Shown here piece after piece: positions 61,882-64,000 of a stretch of DNA of 64,000 bases; positions within the stretch are counted from its first letter, which is position 1, and every line of letters starts with the position of its first letter. A program made the translations under genes and the position numbers. The notes below the pieces were generated by a model. The model was not told where the DNA came from. It saw only the letters and a list, made by a program, of their open reading frames with translations, and did no database searches. The DNA is taken from NCBI GenBank assembly GCA_963851295.1, contig CAWKOS010000001.1:806001-870000 (forward strand), written 5' to 3'. This DNA is from JAOPZW01 sp963851295. GTDB taxonomy: Bacteria > Actinomycetota > Thermoleophilia > Solirubrobacterales > Solirubrobacteraceae.

Positions 61882-63141
61882 CTACGCCACGGGCGCCTGC
61901 TCGCTGCCCGCGTCGACGCCGATGATGTCCTCGGCCACCGTGCGCAGGTCGGAGTCCAGATGGCCGCAGAGGACGTCGCGCAGCAGCGCGCGTAAGTGGC
62001 CGGTGAGCTCGGCCACGAGCGCGTCGAGCTCGGCGTCGACCGCCAGCCCGCCGACGATCGCGCGCTCCAGGGCGACCGTGTGGGCGACGCGCGCCGTCAG
62101 CGCCGCGCGCTCGTCCTCGAGCGCGCACAGCGCCGCGAGCCGGCCCGCCAGGCGGCCCGACGCCGGCCCCTCGGGCTCGATCAGCGCGCGCAGCGCGAGC
62201 AGCACATCGGTCAGCGCCTCGGCCGGCAGCGGGCGCTCGCAGGCCATCTCGAAACGCCGCAGCGCCCACGCCAGCTCGCCGCTGCGCGGCGTGCGGCGGG
62301 CGATGAGCGAGCAGAAGGCGCGCAGCTCGTCCTCCTGCTCGTCCATGACGACGACCGGCTCCTCGCCGCGGCGGCCGAGGGCGCCGAGCGCGAAGGGCTG
62401 CCAGGGCGCGCCGCCGGTGCGCATCCACGCCAGCGGCCCGAAGGCCGCGCCGGACGCGTCGTAGAGCCGCAGCGCGGTGAGCAGGCGCCGGAAGCGCACG
62501 CGCGCGTGGGCGACCGGCGTCGTGTCGCCGGCGGCGGCCTCCCAGCGCAGGACCACGAGCAGGTGCGGGCTCTCGGCGCCGGGCGCCCACAGCGCCTCCG
62601 CCGGGGCGTCCTCGGCGAAGGCGTCGCCCTGCACGAGCGCCAGGCCGTCGCCGAGCGTGACCTCGGGCGAGACGGTCTCCAGGCCTAGCAGCGGGGCGAT
62701 GACCACCGTCTCGGTGCGCCCGTCGTAGAGCGCGCCCTCGACCTCGGAGTAGGCGAGGTCGAGACGGTCGCCGTTGAGCGCGAAGTCGGTCGAGTCCTCG
62801 AAGACGCGGCTGAGGAACACGCGCAGAGCGAACTCCGCGCGGGCACGCGGCTCGGCCGGGTAGCCGCGCTCGCCGCGCAGCTCGAGGTAGTCGCCCAGCC
62901 GTCCGAGCCCCGACAGCGCGTGCACGGCGGGCAGGAAGCTCGGCAGCCGCGAGAGCAGGCCGACGCGCTGCTCGATGAAGTCGGCGGTCAGCGGGCGGTA
63001 GCAGTACAGCGGACTGTCGCGGCGCCCGCCGCGGACGACCTCGAAGGGGATCTCGGCGCCGTCTGCGGTCTCGGCCGCGAGCTGCCAGGCCGCCTCCTCG
63101 ACGAAGGCGGTCAGGGCGCCATGGAGCTGGCGGTTGTGCAT
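61882..63141 (-). CDS. Hypothetical protein
   Basis: A 419-residue protein, no recognised family, ATG 63141. The N-terminal part (FVEEAAWQLAAETADGAEIP) is followed by a central mixed region rich in L/A/R and a C-terminal helical region (about 280-410) with regularly spaced Leu and Arg. It has no signal or membrane segment. The composition suggests a cytosolic helical protein. It precedes the VOC gene by 21 bp on the same strand. Confidence 0.6.
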   Translation of the reverse strand: MHNRQLHGALTAFVEEAAWQLAAETADGAEIPFEVVRGGRRDSPLYCYRPLTADFIEQRVGLLSRLPSFLPAVHALSGLGRLGDYLELRGERGYPAEPRARAEFALRVFLSRVFEDSTDFALNGDRLDLAYSEVEGALYDGRTETVVIAPLLGLETVSPEVTLGDGLALVQGDAFAEDAPAEALWAPGAESPHLLVVLRWEAAAGDTTPVAHARVRFRRLLTALRLYDASGAAFGPLAWMRTGGAPWQPFALGALGRRGEEPVVVMDEQEDELRAFCSLIARRTPRSGELAWALRRFEMACERPLPAEALTDVLLALRALIEPEGPASGRLAGRLAALCALEDERAALTARVAHTVALERAIVGGLAVDAELDALVAELTGHLRALLRDVLCGHLDSDLRTVAEDIIGVDAGSEQAPVA

Positions 63142-63212
63142 GGCGGTGCGGTTCGGCGGTGCCGAGCGCTGTCCTGCGCGCCGCACGCCGCCTTGCAGCG
63201 CGCCGCGGGGGT

Positions 63213-63653
63213 CTAGCGGCCGAGCAGCCAGGCCCAGCGGCCCGGGCGCCGCGGGCAGGCGACGACGACGTCGTAGCTCCCGGCCGCGGCCAGTCTCGCC
63301 ACCACGCGCGCCGGGCGTCCGCGCACGATCAGCGTGGTGACCGACACGCTCGCGGGGACCTCGTCGCGGGCGACGGCGAGGTGGACGCGCATCTCGCGCT
63401 CGAGGTCCTGGCGCAGGCGCTCGCGCGTGTAGGGCACGCTCATCGCGCCGAGGCCCATCCACAGCCCGAGCGGCTCCTCGACCACTCCGACGATGGTCAG
63501 CAGCGCGCGATGGGCGGCGGCGACCTCGATCGCCTCGCGCAGCGACGTCCATGCCGCGTCGGAGCCGTCGAAGGCCACGAGCACGCGCTGCACACACGTC
63601 GGCTCGGCGACGGTCTCCACTCGGACCCTTTGCTGGACCTCCCGACCAGCCAC
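63213..63653 (-). CDS. Universal stress protein family
   Basis: A 146-residue UspA-type protein. RVLVAFDGSDAAWTSLREAI is the N-terminal block and AGSYDVVVACPRRPGRWAW the region where many Usps carry G-x2-G-x9-GS/T; here the glycine-rich ATP motif is not clearly present, so it may not bind ATP. GTG start. Precedes the 419-residue gene by 71 bp. Confidence 0.8.
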   Translation of the reverse strand: MAGREVQQRVRVETVAEPTCVQRVLVAFDGSDAAWTSLREAIEVAAAHRALLTIVGVVEEPLGLWMGLGAMSVPYTRERLRQDLEREMRVHLAVARDEVPASVSVTTLIVRGRPARVVARLAAAGSYDVVVACPRRPGRWAWLLGR

Positions 63654-63665
63654 GCGCGCAGTCTC

Positions 63666-64000
63666 CTACTCCGGGAGGTCGGCTGCCAAGGCTCCGACGA
63701 CATTCTGCAGCCACGCGCGCTCGCTGTCGTCCGCCGCCAGGCGGCGCAGCCGCCGCATCGCCCAGCTCGACAGCGCCTGGCGCCCGCCCACGGCGACCAG
63801 CGGCCCGACCACCGCGTAGCGGCCGTCGTCGAGGGCCACGAGCCCGCCGGGGACGTCGCGGCGCACCCGCAACTGGGCGATGACCGCGGCGCCCGCGACC
63901 TGCCGCGGGTGCGCGGCGTCGCCCTCCACCGCCGTCTGCTGCAGCGGTGCGACGGTGAAGGTCGGCGGCCGCCCCTGGGGCCGGCGCGGCGGGCGCGGCG
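63666..64000 (-). CDS. Hypothetical protein, N-terminus beyond window
   Basis: The last 111 residues are visible and the frame remains open to the right edge; GTG 63929 would be an internal start. A Pro/Arg-rich part is followed by TFTVAPLQQTAVEGDA and a compact domain with GGLVALDDGRYAVVGPLVAVG and a helical end (SSWAMRRLRRLAADDSERAWL). No family recognised. Lies 12 bp before the Usp gene, probably in one operon. Confidence 0.5.
   Translation of the reverse strand, partial: PRPPRRPQGRPPTFTVAPLQQTAVEGDAAHPRQVAGAAVIAQLRVRRDVPGGLVALDDGRYAVVGPLVAVGGRQALSSWAMRRLRRLAADDSERAWLQNVVGALAADLPE

Overview
The window is about 70 percent or more G+C with short spacers and many 4-base stop/start overlaps. 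It looks like a chromosomal piece of a deep-branching actinobacterium, most likely class Thermoleophilia (Solirubrobacter/Conexibacter/Patulibacter relatives). Grounds are the acVLRF1 release-factor homolog, SARP-type regulators, an Rpf-like transglycosylase under a c-di-AMP riboswitch, and two Get3/ArsA-like ATPases in tandem. This assignment is inference; no rRNA or tRNA gene was seen. No IS element, prophage or CRISPR array was seen.

Region 1 (1-16.4 kb): a DUF1385 gene running off the left edge, rpmE, a secreted CARDB protein, then an acyl-CoA oxidation block. The block holds etfB-etfA-ETF:quinone oxidoreductase, a small B12 subunit (icmB-like), a large mutase subunit with the Phe/Gln pair of isobutyryl-CoA mutases (icmA-like), acyl-CoA dehydrogenase and thiolase. 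A GGDEF-EAL protein, a second EAL protein, coupled LysR/MarR regulators, adk and a HAD phosphatase are interleaved. The GTPase chaperone (meaB type) for the mutase lies at 27-28 kb and a second acyl-CoA dehydrogenase at 23-24 kb.

Region 2 (16.4-36.5 kb): a frameshifted leucyl aminopeptidase, an NlpC/P60-like protein, an EfeO-EfeB iron set without the EfeU permease, a PhoX-like protein, a membrane protein, an acetamidase, the riboswitch-controlled Rpf-like protein, a phospholipase D, and P450-methyltransferase-GH57. The last pair resembles the mycobacterial methylglucose lipopolysaccharide genes.

Region 3 (36.5-51 kb): a LuxR-family AAA regulator, a cupin, secreted proteins, DapA-like and EamA proteins, carboxypeptidase M32, and an apparent operon parA-ftsZ-acVLRF1-ggt-lipoprotein. 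This FtsZ has an unusual 130-residue N-terminal extension.

Region 4 (51-64 kb): two bicupins coupled to two Get3/ArsA-like ATPases. Next is the most striking gene, a 1117-residue fusion of a SARP DNA-binding/BTAD regulator, one membrane segment, a beta-propeller and an ABC-type solute-binding domain. It is preceded by 11-bp and 22-bp phased direct repeats. A FAD oxidoreductase, a dioxygenase, a universal stress protein and unknown genes follow.

Three cross-cutting signals stand out. The longer gene-free gaps hold members of a dispersed repeat family with CACCGAGGGA-type inverted arms and central hairpins. Several genes appear to start at CTG, three of them in CTGA overlaps. Clear operator-like palindromes lie upstream of the acyl-CoA genes.
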